Assembly (NCBI RefSeq): GCF_029203305.1
Contig: NC_089462.1
Coordinates: forward strand, 930,001 to 994,000
Direction of reading: 5' to 3'
Origin: Yamadazyma tenuis
Lineage: Eukaryota; Ascomycota; Pichiomycetes; Serinales; Debaryomycetaceae
Length of the DNA stretch: 64,000 bases
Shown here: one piece after another, positions 28,397-37,329 of the stretch
Numbering within the stretch: the first letter of the stretch is position 1
Layout: each line of letters opens with the position of its first letter
Made by a program: the position numbers and the translations under genes
The notes under the pieces: generated by a model
The model's input: only the letters and a program-made list of their open reading frames with translations
Told to the model about the DNA's origin: nothing
The model's database searches: none

Positions 28397-31300
28397 ATGT
28401 CGGCATTCGGCGGCAAATCCTTTGTACCGAATAATGGGTCGATGGTGAACCAGAAACCGTTTGGATTTACTGATAATCGTGACAAGCGAAGGGAGAATAC
28501 CCAAGGTAATAATAACAGTGGGAACCGTCCCACCAGGCAAAAGAATACTAAGAAGACTAATCAGAACCAGAAGGATAAACAAAGTCAAGGTGCCAACGGA
28601 CATCGTCCTAATAGAAGAAAACAGAACGATTCGATTAAAGACAATAATAATCACGAATCTGAATACGAGGACGTGCTACCAGAAGCTAAAGTAATACCGA
28701 GAATGAACATGAAGCTTCAAAACTACACCGAGGATGAGGTCAGAGAGACCGGTTCATTGGTGCCGAATGCAGATGCATTAGGATTTCCACCCAAGACCAT
28801 TGTACCTCGTGAATTGCCCAAATATCTTCAGACTCAGACAAGAATTATTGAACCCCTTTTCTTCCAACAAGATCCATGGGATAAAAACAACCAGGAGATC
28901 ATGAAGCAAATGGAAGCCAACAATAAGGGCTCTGATTTCCAAGGATTGTACGAAGAATTCCAAAAAATGAGAGAGACAGAGAGGAAGAAAATGGAGGATT
29001 TGGGGTTAGTTGATGCTGAAAATATCCGGAAGGATCTTAACGATGCTATTGTATTCCAGGGGACGTGTTTGGATATGTGTCCAACTTTTGAAAGAGTTAG
29101 AAGGCAGTTGGAAAATAACGTGAAAAGATTAGAAAAGGATCCGGCCACAGACAAGATATCAACCGACAAGGCCGTCAAGGCTTTTTCACGTCCTGCTGCT
29201 GGTCAACCGCCTCCTTTGCCATCTGAAGTTCGTCCTCCTTTTGTATTGATGAAAACACTTGATTATTTGATAACTAATATTGTTCCCAAACTACCTGATG
29301 CTCATTCTTTTGTGTGGGACAGGACCAGATCAATTAGACAAGACTTCACTTATCAAAACTATTATGGACCAGAGGCAATCGACTGTAATGAACGAATCGT
29401 CAGAATTCACTTGATTTCTTTACATATCATGGCAGGGAATGAAGTAGAATATTCACAACAACAAGAACTAGAACAATTTAACAAGGCATTACAAACATTG
29501 ATGGAGATATACCAGGATGTTAGAAATAGAGGGGGACTTTGTCCAAATGAACCAGAATTCCGGGCTTACTATTTATTGAGTCACTTGAGAGAAAGTGAAG
29601 TTGAACGGGAGATTCAAAACCTACCTGATTACATATTATACAATGATTTGGTGCAACTTGCTATCAAATTTAGATCGTTATCTTCACAAAATAACATAGT
29701 TGAGAGAGGATTCAAAAATGGCGTTGGAAGTTTGAATTTATTTGTGGAATTCTTCAGGTTAGTGTACAAGGAAACCACTCCATTCTTAATGGCTTGTTTG
29801 CTTGAAACACAATTTAACGAAATCAGATTTTATGCGTTAAAGTCTATGACAAGAGGTTACCATACAAAAGGTAAAGCTTACGACGGAGACACATTGAGGG
29901 CGATGTTGGGGTTCGACACAGTGGAACAGATGATAAAATTTATCGAATACTATGATATTGATGTTATAAATGACCATGATGTTATACTAATTGACTTGGT
30001 CAATAAAGAAAAACTAGAAAAAAAATACAAAATAAATTCGTTGAGTGAAAAGCCCAAGCTTTCACAAGCATTTTCAAAACAGATTGATAAAAAGATCAAT
30101 AGAAATCTAGCAGAATTCATTAACTGTGGAAAGTCTAATGAAAATTTGGACTTGAAGTATACTAAAACGGCGAATATCTTACCTTCAAATAAAAAGATAT
30201 TTTCAAAACCAAGAACTAACAGTGAGGATGTTAAAGCCGGATCATTTGCCGATTTTATGAATAAACCATCCAATGGTGGATTTGGAGCTCAGCTGCCTGC
30301 AATATCAGGGTTCGCTAGCTCGGCCAGCGTTTTTGAAGAGAAGCAACCTGCTGCAATTCACGTCACGATGCCTACTAACAATTACCAGGGACAACCTCCA
30401 TCATTTGGAGGGCAAGCGAAGACTTCAATGGAACTCAACAAAGTAGATTCAACCAAAGTTTCAGCACCAAATACCTTCCAATTCAATATATCCGAACCTC
30501 CTAAACGAGATTCAAAGGTTCCTCTTGTCGATGAAAAACCCAAAGTGTCATTCAACTTCGGACAACAAAACCAGGAATCAAAAGCTAGTGTTACCAGAAA
30601 ACCCGATCAAGAACCTCTGATCTCAAAGCTGTTCAGTTTAGAGCCCCCTACTGAGACTGGAAGCCAATTTCTGAATACTCAAGTAGCTGCACCGGTAAAA
30701 AATCCACCCACACCAGCTGCTGTACAAGTCCACAACAAACTTAGAGATAGTGCAAAATTCGATGAAGCTACCAAACATATTATGAATCTGATAGTCTCAC
30801 AGACTGTAACTGAAGAATTGAACAAATATCTTCCTAAACTCATTAGACACCAAAATCAGCAACGAGAGAGGTCGAGAGTCATTAACTCGTTAAGTAAGGA
30901 GCTTTACGAAGCATTTTTGAATGAAATTGTCTTCAAAATGGCAACCGAAGTCAAAGCAGAAGCATTCTTTATTAAGAACATCAAGATTACCTATATAAAG
31001 AAGTTAAAAGAGGTCGGAAACAGACTAAGAGTGAAACAAATGATAATACAAAAGAGGCGGAATGAGTTGAACGGGATCAAGTTTGGCAGTCGCTCCCAAG
31101 ATAATTTGAAAAGACAGTTATCCAATTCCTCCATCGCATCAAGTGCCAAGAGAAGACAAGTGTGGAATGAAACTACCATTGACGAAATTGTTGACAAGAG
31201 GAATGAAATTGAAAAGTTATGGGAACCAGTTAACTTCAAGAAGTTTATTGAACGGTTAAGTGCCAACTTGAAAATCAAGATTGAAGTAGACCATATTGAC

Positions 31301-32272
31301 TTGAAGTTCTTGATAGTTGTTGAAAATTTCAAGATCAATTATTCCAAGTGGTTGGTTAACAAATTAAGTTTAAAAGCGAATCGGCAAAAAGCCATTTATG
31401 AAAACCACATCAAGAACGACAAAATAAATCTAGTTTTGGAGAGTTTACCCAGGAAGGAACACTTGAACAAAGAGTTTTTCCAAAACACGTCCTTCATTCT
31501 TTTCGAGTGTGGATTGTTGCAGGAGTCTGATAAATTCTTGAATGTCGAAGAAAAGTTGAGTCGAGATGGTCTCATATTGAAAAAGATTTTGGATCTCGTC
31601 AACAAGTATGGTGAATACAAAGTACAAGTGTTGATCATGTACTGGGACATCAGCCACTCTGAATTGAACAAGGAAACCATACAGTTTCACCTAGGTATGG
31701 AAAAGCTCAAGTACAGCGTTGTTTCGAACGTCATTGTTTGTGACATGAGTGAAACGAATATCAATGAAATTTTGACGGAAGGAATCGACAATATCGCTAA
31801 CAACTTCAATGGAGAATTCAGTAAGAGAGGAGAAAGAAAGAGAAATGTTCCAGAGTTCAAGAACCCTGGAAAGGATATCCACGTCAACAATGACAAATTC
31901 AAGATGAGTGAAATCAAGATGATTAATAAGGCCAAGTTGGACAAGAAATACGCTTATTTAAACAAGCATTCAATTATCAATCAACTGTTGATCAATCGGT
32001 CCATTAATACCAACCAACTGTTGATCAACCGGTCCATTAACAATCAGCTGTTTTCAGCAGCGTCCAATATTCTAGATACAAGCAATATAACCCAAGTTGG
32101 AAACCATTCAAACATGTCAATTCTCGGTGGGTTCGGCCAGGAAATTATCGAAGAGAGCACGCCTTTTGGTACTCCTAAGAAGTTCGTCAGACCACACGGA
32201 AAGGTTTTACCAAAGAACCTACAACAATTGATCGACTTGACAACTAAAGTCAAGTCCAAGTACAAAGCATAG
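28397..32272 (+). CDS. SAC3: TREX-2 mRNA export scaffold Sac3
   Basis: A 1291-residue Sac3 (1301 aa in S. cerevisiae). The N-terminus is Asn/Gly-rich and disordered. The Sac3/GANP PCI-type domain begins near residue 215 with FQGTCLDMCP and runs to about 540, including the DRTRSIRQDF motif and NLPDYILYNDL. The linker (about 600-800) has some FG-like phenylalanine-rich spots. A long helix near 850-900 probably forms the Cdc31/Sus1-binding region. Sac3 scaffolds TREX-2 (with Thp1, Sem1, Sus1, Cdc31), which ties transcription to mRNA export at the nuclear pore. Near residue 1196 there is a 33-base tandem repeat coding an 11-residue unit (31979-32046). The ATG at 28397 is clean. Confidence 0.93.
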   Translation: MSAFGGKSFVPNNGSMVNQKPFGFTDNRDKRRENTQGNNNSGNRPTRQKNTKKTNQNQKDKQSQGANGHRPNRRKQNDSIKDNNNHESEYEDVLPEAKVIPRMNMKLQNYTEDEVRETGSLVPNADALGFPPKTIVPRELPKYLQTQTRIIEPLFFQQDPWDKNNQEIMKQMEANNKGSDFQGLYEEFQKMRETERKKMEDLGLVDAENIRKDLNDAIVFQGTCLDMCPTFERVRRQLENNVKRLEKDPATDKISTDKAVKAFSRPAAGQPPPLPSEVRPPFVLMKTLDYLITNIVPKLPDAHSFVWDRTRSIRQDFTYQNYYGPEAIDCNERIVRIHLISLHIMAGNEVEYSQQQELEQFNKALQTLMEIYQDVRNRGGLCPNEPEFRAYYLLSHLRESEVEREIQNLPDYILYNDLVQLAIKFRSLSSQNNIVERGFKNGVGSLNLFVEFFRLVYKETTPFLMACLLETQFNEIRFYALKSMTRGYHTKGKAYDGDTLRAMLGFDTVEQMIKFIEYYDIDVINDHDVILIDLVNKEKLEKKYKINSLSEKPKLSQAFSKQIDKKINRNLAEFINCGKSNENLDLKYTKTANILPSNKKIFSKPRTNSEDVKAGSFADFMNKPSNGGFGAQLPAISGFASSASVFEEKQPAAIHVTMPTNNYQGQPPSFGGQAKTSMELNKVDSTKVSAPNTFQFNISEPPKRDSKVPLVDEKPKVSFNFGQQNQESKASVTRKPDQEPLISKLFSLEPPTETGSQFLNTQVAAPVKNPPTPAAVQVHNKLRDSAKFDEATKHIMNLIVSQTVTEELNKYLPKLIRHQNQQRERSRVINSLSKELYEAFLNEIVFKMATEVKAEAFFIKNIKITYIKKLKEVGNRLRVKQMIIQKRRNELNGIKFGSRSQDNLKRQLSNSSIASSAKRRQVWNETTIDEIVDKRNEIEKLWEPVNFKKFIERLSANLKIKIEVDHIDLKFLIVVENFKINYSKWLVNKLSLKANRQKAIYENHIKNDKINLVLESLPRKEHLNKEFFQNTSFILFECGLLQESDKFLNVEEKLSRDGLILKKILDLVNKYGEYKVQVLIMYWDISHSELNKETIQFHLGMEKLKYSVVSNVIVCDMSETNINEILTEGIDNIANNFNGEFSKRGERKRNVPEFKNPGKDIHVNNDKFKMSEIKMINKAKLDKKYAYLNKHSIINQLLINRSINTNQLLINRSINNQLFSAASNILDTSNITQVGNHSNMSILGGFGQEIIEESTPFGTPKKFVRPHGKVLPKNLQQLIDLTTKVKSKYKA
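31979..32046 (+). repeat. 33-base tandem repeat inside SAC3
   Basis: About 2.1 copies of a 33-base unit; CAACTGTTGATCAA begins at 31982 and again at 32015, and a degenerate third start, AATCAGCTG, follows. It stays in frame and repeats an 11-residue unit NQ(CTG)LINRSIN-(T). Each unit contains the self-complementary TTGATCAA. Confidence 0.9.
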
Positions 32273-32450
32273 AACCATACGCATACAATAATGTATTTGC
32301 AGCAGCTATATAATATATAATTTTTTTCATAAGAAATCAATAGCAAGCATCTTTAAGGCATGAAATTGAAATGAAGGACTTTTGAGTCATGATATGCTGA
32401 TGCTAAAGGGTACGTTTGGGTCATAATGCAAGAAAGTGAAATCGAACGTT

Positions 32451-32789
32451 TCAATGAACAGCTGCTGAATTGATTAACCATTTATAGTAATTCGACTTGA
32501 TGTAGTTGGAGTCCATGTTGGACGACACTTCTATATCTTTTAAGGTGTCAAGAATAATGTTGTTATTTAGATGCAAGTTGTAATGAACACATGCGGTGGT
32601 TGACTGACAGACCGGACATTCATACATCAAAGAGTATTGTGCTGGTCTTTCAGGTTGAGCATCTTCTGGTTCGCTATCAGATTCAAAGTGGAAATTTTCT
32701 TCCCAGTCTTGAATTCGGCATTCCTCACTGCAGTAGATGGAGCCAGGTATGCACTGTTTACCATGAGATGAGCAGTAGTCTTCAAACAT
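32451..32789 (-). CDS. ECL1-family small zinc-binding protein
   Basis: A 112-residue protein whose first 26 residues match the Ecl1 (extender of chronological lifespan) family: DYC near residue 6, then SIYCSEECRIQD, as in S. cerevisiae Ecl1 (DYC..., LYCSEECKIKD). Members are short proteins with four metal ligands; fission yeast Ecl1 affects lifespan and stress/sulphur responses. Here the first pair looks like CxxH (C6, H9) and the second CxxxC (YCSEEC). A second Cys pair (CPVCQS) lies near residue 70, followed by a C-terminal helix. An acidic linker separates them. The start is the ATG at 32789. It is convergent with SAC3 (178 bases between stops). Confidence 0.7.
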   Translation of the reverse strand: MFEDYCSSHGKQCIPGSIYCSEECRIQDWEENFHFESDSEPEDAQPERPAQYSLMYECPVCQSTTACVHYNLHLNNNIILDTLKDIEVSSNMDSNYIKSNYYKWLINSAAVH

Positions 32790-33477
32790 AGTTGTAAGGT
32801 GAAAGTAAAAAAATGTATAGAAAAAAAAGTTGGGGAGGAGTAGCCGCCTTTATACCTATTTGTAGAGAATTGTGGGTGAGATCAGTAAGTCCTAAAAAAG
32901 GAGGGGTGATGAGGTGTGTATCACGTAACACACGGCGGGTGAAATACCAGGGTTATATCGGACACAGTTATTTTGTACCTCGTGTTGTGATGGGTCTTAA
33001 CTACTATTCACCTTTAGTGGTTATGGTAGTATCCCAATCGAACAACTAAAGTGGTTACTGCCTTGTCTTCGAAATTTCCACAGTTTTTCGCAAAAAGATA
33101 ATTTCTGCTAATCGGTTATTCTGCGTGTGGTCAAAAATACCCAACCCGAGTTATCCAGGGTTGCTCATCGTGGTTCGGAAATGGTTATTCGTGTCCAATA
33201 TCAGACAATTGTTTTTGTGGGGTAGAAAATTTTTCATTTTGAGCTTTGCGCGTTGCTCCGGTACCGGATCATGGTCGTGCCCGTGCCCGTTCCCGTACCC
33301 ACCCTGTGCGCACCAAAGATTTGGTTGATGGTATACCATCAGAAAACCAACTTGTCAGTTGTGATATTGCAGATACGTAGCAGGAAAATCAATTCATTGA
33401 ATCTCGTTAGCCTGATAATAAATACCAGTCAACCCCTGAGTACCTACAAAAACGCCGCTCAATTCACCCACTTTACC
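32790..33477. promoter_or_regulatory. Divergent promoter, ECL1-like / BET5
   Basis: This 688-base region between divergent genes is non-coding. A four-unit GTNCCC repeat (GTGCCC GTGCCC GTTCCC GTACCC) lies at 33277-33300. A GTGTG...CACAC inverted repeat around TCACGTAA lies near 32914-32934 and resembles a bHLH/Cbf1-type half site. A plus-strand frame at 32813-33049 has no family features. Confidence 0.4.
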
Positions 33478-33939
33478 ATGCTTTACTCGTTCTACATCTT
33501 TGATAGACACTGCAACTGTATTTACCATCGTCGGTTTTCCCTTGTGGATGATGGGGCCACAAATACGGATAATGAATCGGATGTGGCAAAGCTCCTCTTT
33601 GGGGTTTTGTACTCGTTGAAAAACATCTCTTCGAAGCTTGGTGACCAGTCAACTAATGCGGGTGGCTTCAACTATTTGAAGTCTTTTTCCACCTCAAGTT
33701 TTCGAATTCACTTTTTAGAGACCTTGTCCAACTTGAAGTTCGTGTTGATAACTGACAACTTGATTGACAACGTGCGAAGCGTGTTATGGGAGTTGTATTC
33801 CACATATTATTTGAATAATATCGCTTTAAACCCATTAAGCCCGGTGGACTTTAAAGGGGATGAGAAGATCACCAACCCCAATTTCATCAGCCAAACTGAT
33901 CAGTTTCTTAGGTCATTACCGGTGTACGGAGGCCAGTGA
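33478..33939 (+). CDS. BET5: TRAPP subunit Bet5
   Basis: A 153-residue longin-type TRAPP core subunit (TRAPPC1 family; 159 aa in S. cerevisiae). It opens with MLYSFYIFDRHCNCIYHRR, matching yeast YSFWIFDRHCNCIFDR, and ends with the conserved KITNPNFISQ-like segment. Bet5 is part of TRAPP complexes that activate the Rab GTPase Ypt1 in ER-Golgi traffic. The frame extends 75 codons upstream, but those residues have no counterpart. The ATG at 33478, preceded by TTTACC, is the right start. Confidence 0.92.
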   Translation: MLYSFYIFDRHCNCIYHRRFSLVDDGATNTDNESDVAKLLFGVLYSLKNISSKLGDQSTNAGGFNYLKSFSTSSFRIHFLETLSNLKFVLITDNLIDNVRSVLWELYSTYYLNNIALNPLSPVDFKGDEKITNPNFISQTDQFLRSLPVYGGQ

Positions 33940-33951
33940 TTGCTTAGGAAA

Positions 33952-34056
33952 CCGGGATAGCGGCAGCAATCAGACAAGTCCGCATCATCACGGTCGCGTT
34001 CCCCAAAACACCGGCATCCCGGCCTTAACTATGGGTGTTAGGGTGCGAAATTCCGG
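33952..34056. promoter_or_regulatory. CCG/CGG-rich segment before MFS gene
   Basis: Between 33952 and 34056 there are several zinc-cluster-type triplets: CCG-6-CGG at 33952-33963, CCG-8-CGG at 33980-33993, and CCGG at 34011, 34019 and 34053. The surrounding DNA is AT-rich, so the cluster stands out. It may bind a Zn2Cys6 regulator of the transporter. A TATAAAA box follows at about 34108. Confidence 0.45.
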
Positions 34057-34161
34057 CCCATAGATTTTTCCAGTGCATCAGGTTTTGTGAAGTCTATGGT
34101 TATACTCTATAAAAGGAAATTAAGTTCCCCAAGGAATGTAACTTCCATAATTAAATCAAGT

Positions 34162-35670
34162 ATGTCAGAAACAGAATTCAAATTCAAGTCAATACACCAT
34201 GAAATAAGTTTGGTAACTATTATAGCCATGGCTCAGATTCTCTGTCAAGGTAGTATAACCATGTCAATGAGTATCATGGATGTCGTGTTGAAATCGTTTC
34301 CTGGAGAATACCAGTCTTCTATTAAAGTATGGTTTATGGGTTCTTTTGCCTTGACGCTTGGAACCTTCATCTTAATCTCAGGAAAACTTGGTGACATATA
34401 TGGCCTCAAATGTATATTTGCCATTGGGTGGGTTTGGACTTGTCTTAGTGCTTTGCTCACGGGTTTATCTGTGTACACTCACTCAGTGGTATTTTATATT
34501 ATCTGCAGAGCCTTGCAAGGTATTGGCTTTGCTTTATTATTACCTTGTGGTATGGGTATCATTGGTAACCTTTACCCAGTAGGTTTCAGAAAGAACTTTG
34601 TGTTTTCTATTGTGGGGGCTGCCGGACCTTTTGGTGCTGCGCTAGGTGCATTAATGGCTGCTGTCATCGCCCAACTTTCGTGGTGGCCTTTATGTTTTTT
34701 CATAATAAGTATCATTGGTGCTGCTTTTGCTGGTTTAACCATCTGGTTGATTCCAAACTCAATTAACGCAGCCTCCAAAGATTTTAAAGAATTTGACCTT
34801 ATTGGTTCTTTAATTGGAACAACTGGTTTGATCTTGTTGAATATCGTTCTTAATCAAGGACCTTTAGCCGGTTGGAATAAGCCTTATATAATTGCCTTGT
34901 TGGTAATTTCTGTTTTTTTGATCGGAGGGTTTTTCATCTATGAACTCAAATTTGCTGAGTATCCCCTTTTACCAATGTCTATTTTCAACTACAAAATAGG
35001 AATGGTATTGATATGCATTGCCCTCGGATGGGGTTCGTTCGGGATCTGGCAATACTACTATTGGATTATCATGTTGGAGTTACGAAATTATACTCCTATT
35101 GCTGTTGGTGCCAGTTATATTCCTGTCTTAGTTTTGGGAATAGTGGCAGCCATGCTGGTAGCTTTTATTATTCACAGAACCAGACCCTCATATATCTTGT
35201 TTGCTGCAAGTCTTGGGTTCCATGTTGGATGTATCATGTTGGCGGTTACCCCTGTAAAGCAATCATACTGGGGATTGACTTTTGGCCAGTTGTTTATTTT
35301 GACTTGGGGAATGGACCTAAGTTTTGCAGCTGGTTCAATCATTTTATCAGATTTCTTACCAAAAGAACACCAAGGTATGGCTGGTTCACTAGTATCTACT
35401 GTTGTGAACTACTCGGTCTCCTTATTTTTAAGTCTTGCTAGTAACATTGAAGTTGAAACTTACAAGAAGGTACACAGTTCAATTAAAAGTTATAGAAATG
35501 CCATCTACTTTGGGATTGGTATTTCTGGTTTGGGAGTTCTACTCGCATTTGCATTCATACTTTTCCAGATATTTCTTCATGATAAGAACGACACGTTGGA
35601 CAAAGAGTCAAACTTCGACTTACAATCAGAAACAACACAAGTTCCATCAGACGACGAATTGGAAAAGTAA
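34162..35670 (+). CDS. MFS transporter, DHA2 (Atr1-like) family
   Basis: A 502-residue major facilitator with 12-14 membrane spans. The loop-2/3 motif appears as GKLGDIYGLKCIF, and RALQGIGFALLLP with GAAGPFGAALG are typical of the drug:H+ antiporter-2 / Atr1-YOR378W group of yeast, which export toxic compounds or move boron/ammonium-like substrates. The tail after about residue 470 is cytosolic and acidic. Start choice: a GTG opens the frame at 34087 and an ATG exists at 34096, but a TATAAAA box sits at about 34108. The ATG at 34162 (MSETEFKFK) is therefore preferred. The substrate cannot be read from the sequence. Confidence 0.85.
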   Translation: MSETEFKFKSIHHEISLVTIIAMAQILCQGSITMSMSIMDVVLKSFPGEYQSSIKVWFMGSFALTLGTFILISGKLGDIYGLKCIFAIGWVWTCLSALLTGLSVYTHSVVFYIICRALQGIGFALLLPCGMGIIGNLYPVGFRKNFVFSIVGAAGPFGAALGALMAAVIAQLSWWPLCFFIISIIGAAFAGLTIWLIPNSINAASKDFKEFDLIGSLIGTTGLILLNIVLNQGPLAGWNKPYIIALLVISVFLIGGFFIYELKFAEYPLLPMSIFNYKIGMVLICIALGWGSFGIWQYYYWIIMLELRNYTPIAVGASYIPVLVLGIVAAMLVAFIIHRTRPSYILFAASLGFHVGCIMLAVTPVKQSYWGLTFGQLFILTWGMDLSFAAGSIILSDFLPKEHQGMAGSLVSTVVNYSVSLFLSLASNIEVETYKKVHSSIKSYRNAIYFGIGISGLGVLLAFAFILFQIFLHDKNDTLDKESNFDLQSETTQVPSDDELEK

Positions 35671-35892
35671 TATTTGGGTAATCTAGTTAGTTTATAGAGT
35701 TAATGCATAGAAAACAAAAACAGCGCGAAGTGCGACCGAATTTTTCATTATTGGTGCAAGCGGAATACAACAGTCGTCGGTATTGCTAGAGTTCACGAGG
35801 ACTTATATAGCCAATCAATCGTTTACCACAATCGTCATAGATTGGATCATCCGCAAGTAATTACCTACACTGGTGATCTGACCAACAGAATC

Positions 35893-37284
35893 ATGTCAAC
35901 AACTTCTACGACGAATGCTAGTGGCATATCCAAGAAGAGTGGGTTTGGTAGTATAAATGCCAATTCCTCAATAAATCAAGGAGTAAATGGTAATATCAGT
36001 GCAGGCAACAATGGAGCACTTGCTGCAACATCAGGGGCCGGGAAAAGAAATCATTTAGAGCAATTAATCAGAGAGCTACAGAATAAATTGGGGCCAAACT
36101 GGGATAAGTATCACGAAAACTTGAGTTTGTTCTTGATCGGTAAACTTAGTCGTCAAGAATTGGTCAACAATATTGTCCCCATTTTGAAGAATGGATTGAT
36201 AAAGTATCATAATCAACTATTGTTGTTGAATTTTGCTAATTCCTTCAAGAATATCCCCATAGATTTCCAAAATGAGTTTGCCAGCTTTTGGAACAAAAAG
36301 TCAAAAAACAAGTCTGTAAAATCATCACAGTATGAGAAATTCAAACAGAATATCATGGGATTACCTATCAAGGAAAGAAGAAGAATAAGAGCCATAACAA
36401 GAGAAGCTGGTAAAAAGAATAAAATAAATGCTGGTATCACTTTAACAAGACACGCGTTGTTACCCAAGATCCCTTCTATTCAGGATAAAGAACAACAACA
36501 GTTGCAAGTCAACAACTTGGTCGGATGGCAACAAGATGTGTTAAACGGCATAAATACTCCAATTTCGACGGATACCTATGAGTTGCCAGACAATGACGAT
36601 CTCTCGAAGAGAATAATAATGGTGATGAGAGAAGCTGGTCTCACAGGTGGGATAAATCCTCAGGTCTTGGAAGTTATGATGTTGGGATTGGAATCTTACT
36701 TAAAGAATATTGTTGAAAGCACTATAGATGTGGCAAGATACAGGGCTAACAAGTATAATAATAGTGATTTCATATCAACGGCCATTCAAACCGTGAACGA
36801 ATCTATCAATGATAGAAAAGATTCCTCAAAAGCCAATGGTGAATCCAAAGATGAGGATTCTGATTCAGAGGATGAGAGGGATCCTAAAAGGAGAAAAGTT
36901 ACTTTGAACATCCATGATATGTTTGACTCCTTGGAGATGTTCCCATATTTAATTGAACCAACTGGAACCCAGACAAGATTAAATAGTGTGATGCTAAAGA
37001 ATGATGATGAGTATGAAGGAATAGATTATGAGTTACCACCCAAGATTGAAGAAGAGCAACCCAAGTTGAATGGAACTGCAAAAGAACCACCTTTCATAGA
37101 CAAGAAGCTAAAGGACGATTCCAAGAATTCAATCACCGAAATTGATATCTCCAGAGAAAAGCCTTCCGATAGTGCGATTGTTTCTCAAAGTTCAAGTACT
37201 CCAACAAAACCTAAGGTGCAGAGCCATATTGGAAGTATCGATGAATTAAAGTGGGTTTTGCATGATTTGTACTCACAAATGTAA
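35893..37284 (+). CDS. HFI1: SAGA subunit Hfi1/Ada1
   Basis: A 463-residue homologue of S. cerevisiae Hfi1/Ada1 (488 aa), a structural subunit of the SAGA histone-acetyltransferase co-activator. The Tad1/SAGA signature is visible: after an Asn/Ser/Gly-rich leader comes LIRELQNKLGPNWDKYHE, then LFLIGKLSRQEL and HNQLLLL. A histone-fold-like segment lies near residues 245-305 (DLSKRI...LEVMMLGLESYLKNIVE). It would pair with Supt7. An acidic/KRRK patch follows. The frame starts on TTG at 35842; the ATG at 35893 is used. Confidence 0.9.
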   Translation: MSTTSTTNASGISKKSGFGSINANSSINQGVNGNISAGNNGALAATSGAGKRNHLEQLIRELQNKLGPNWDKYHENLSLFLIGKLSRQELVNNIVPILKNGLIKYHNQLLLLNFANSFKNIPIDFQNEFASFWNKKSKNKSVKSSQYEKFKQNIMGLPIKERRRIRAITREAGKKNKINAGITLTRHALLPKIPSIQDKEQQQLQVNNLVGWQQDVLNGINTPISTDTYELPDNDDLSKRIIMVMREAGLTGGINPQVLEVMMLGLESYLKNIVESTIDVARYRANKYNNSDFISTAIQTVNESINDRKDSSKANGESKDEDSDSEDERDPKRRKVTLNIHDMFDSLEMFPYLIEPTGTQTRLNSVMLKNDDEYEGIDYELPPKIEEEQPKLNGTAKEPPFIDKKLKDDSKNSITEIDISREKPSDSAIVSQSSSTPTKPKVQSHIGSIDELKWVLHDLYSQM

Positions 37285-37329
37285 AATAATGATGTATTGA
37301 AGATAATATAACTGTAATATACGAACCAT

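Noticed and set aside
32813..33049. 78-codon plus-strand frame
   Set aside because: No family or composition typical of a protein; lies in a divergent promoter.
33277..33300. GTNCCC repeat as a mobile-element end
   Set aside because: Only 24 bases, no target duplication or inverted repeats; more likely slippage or a binding site.
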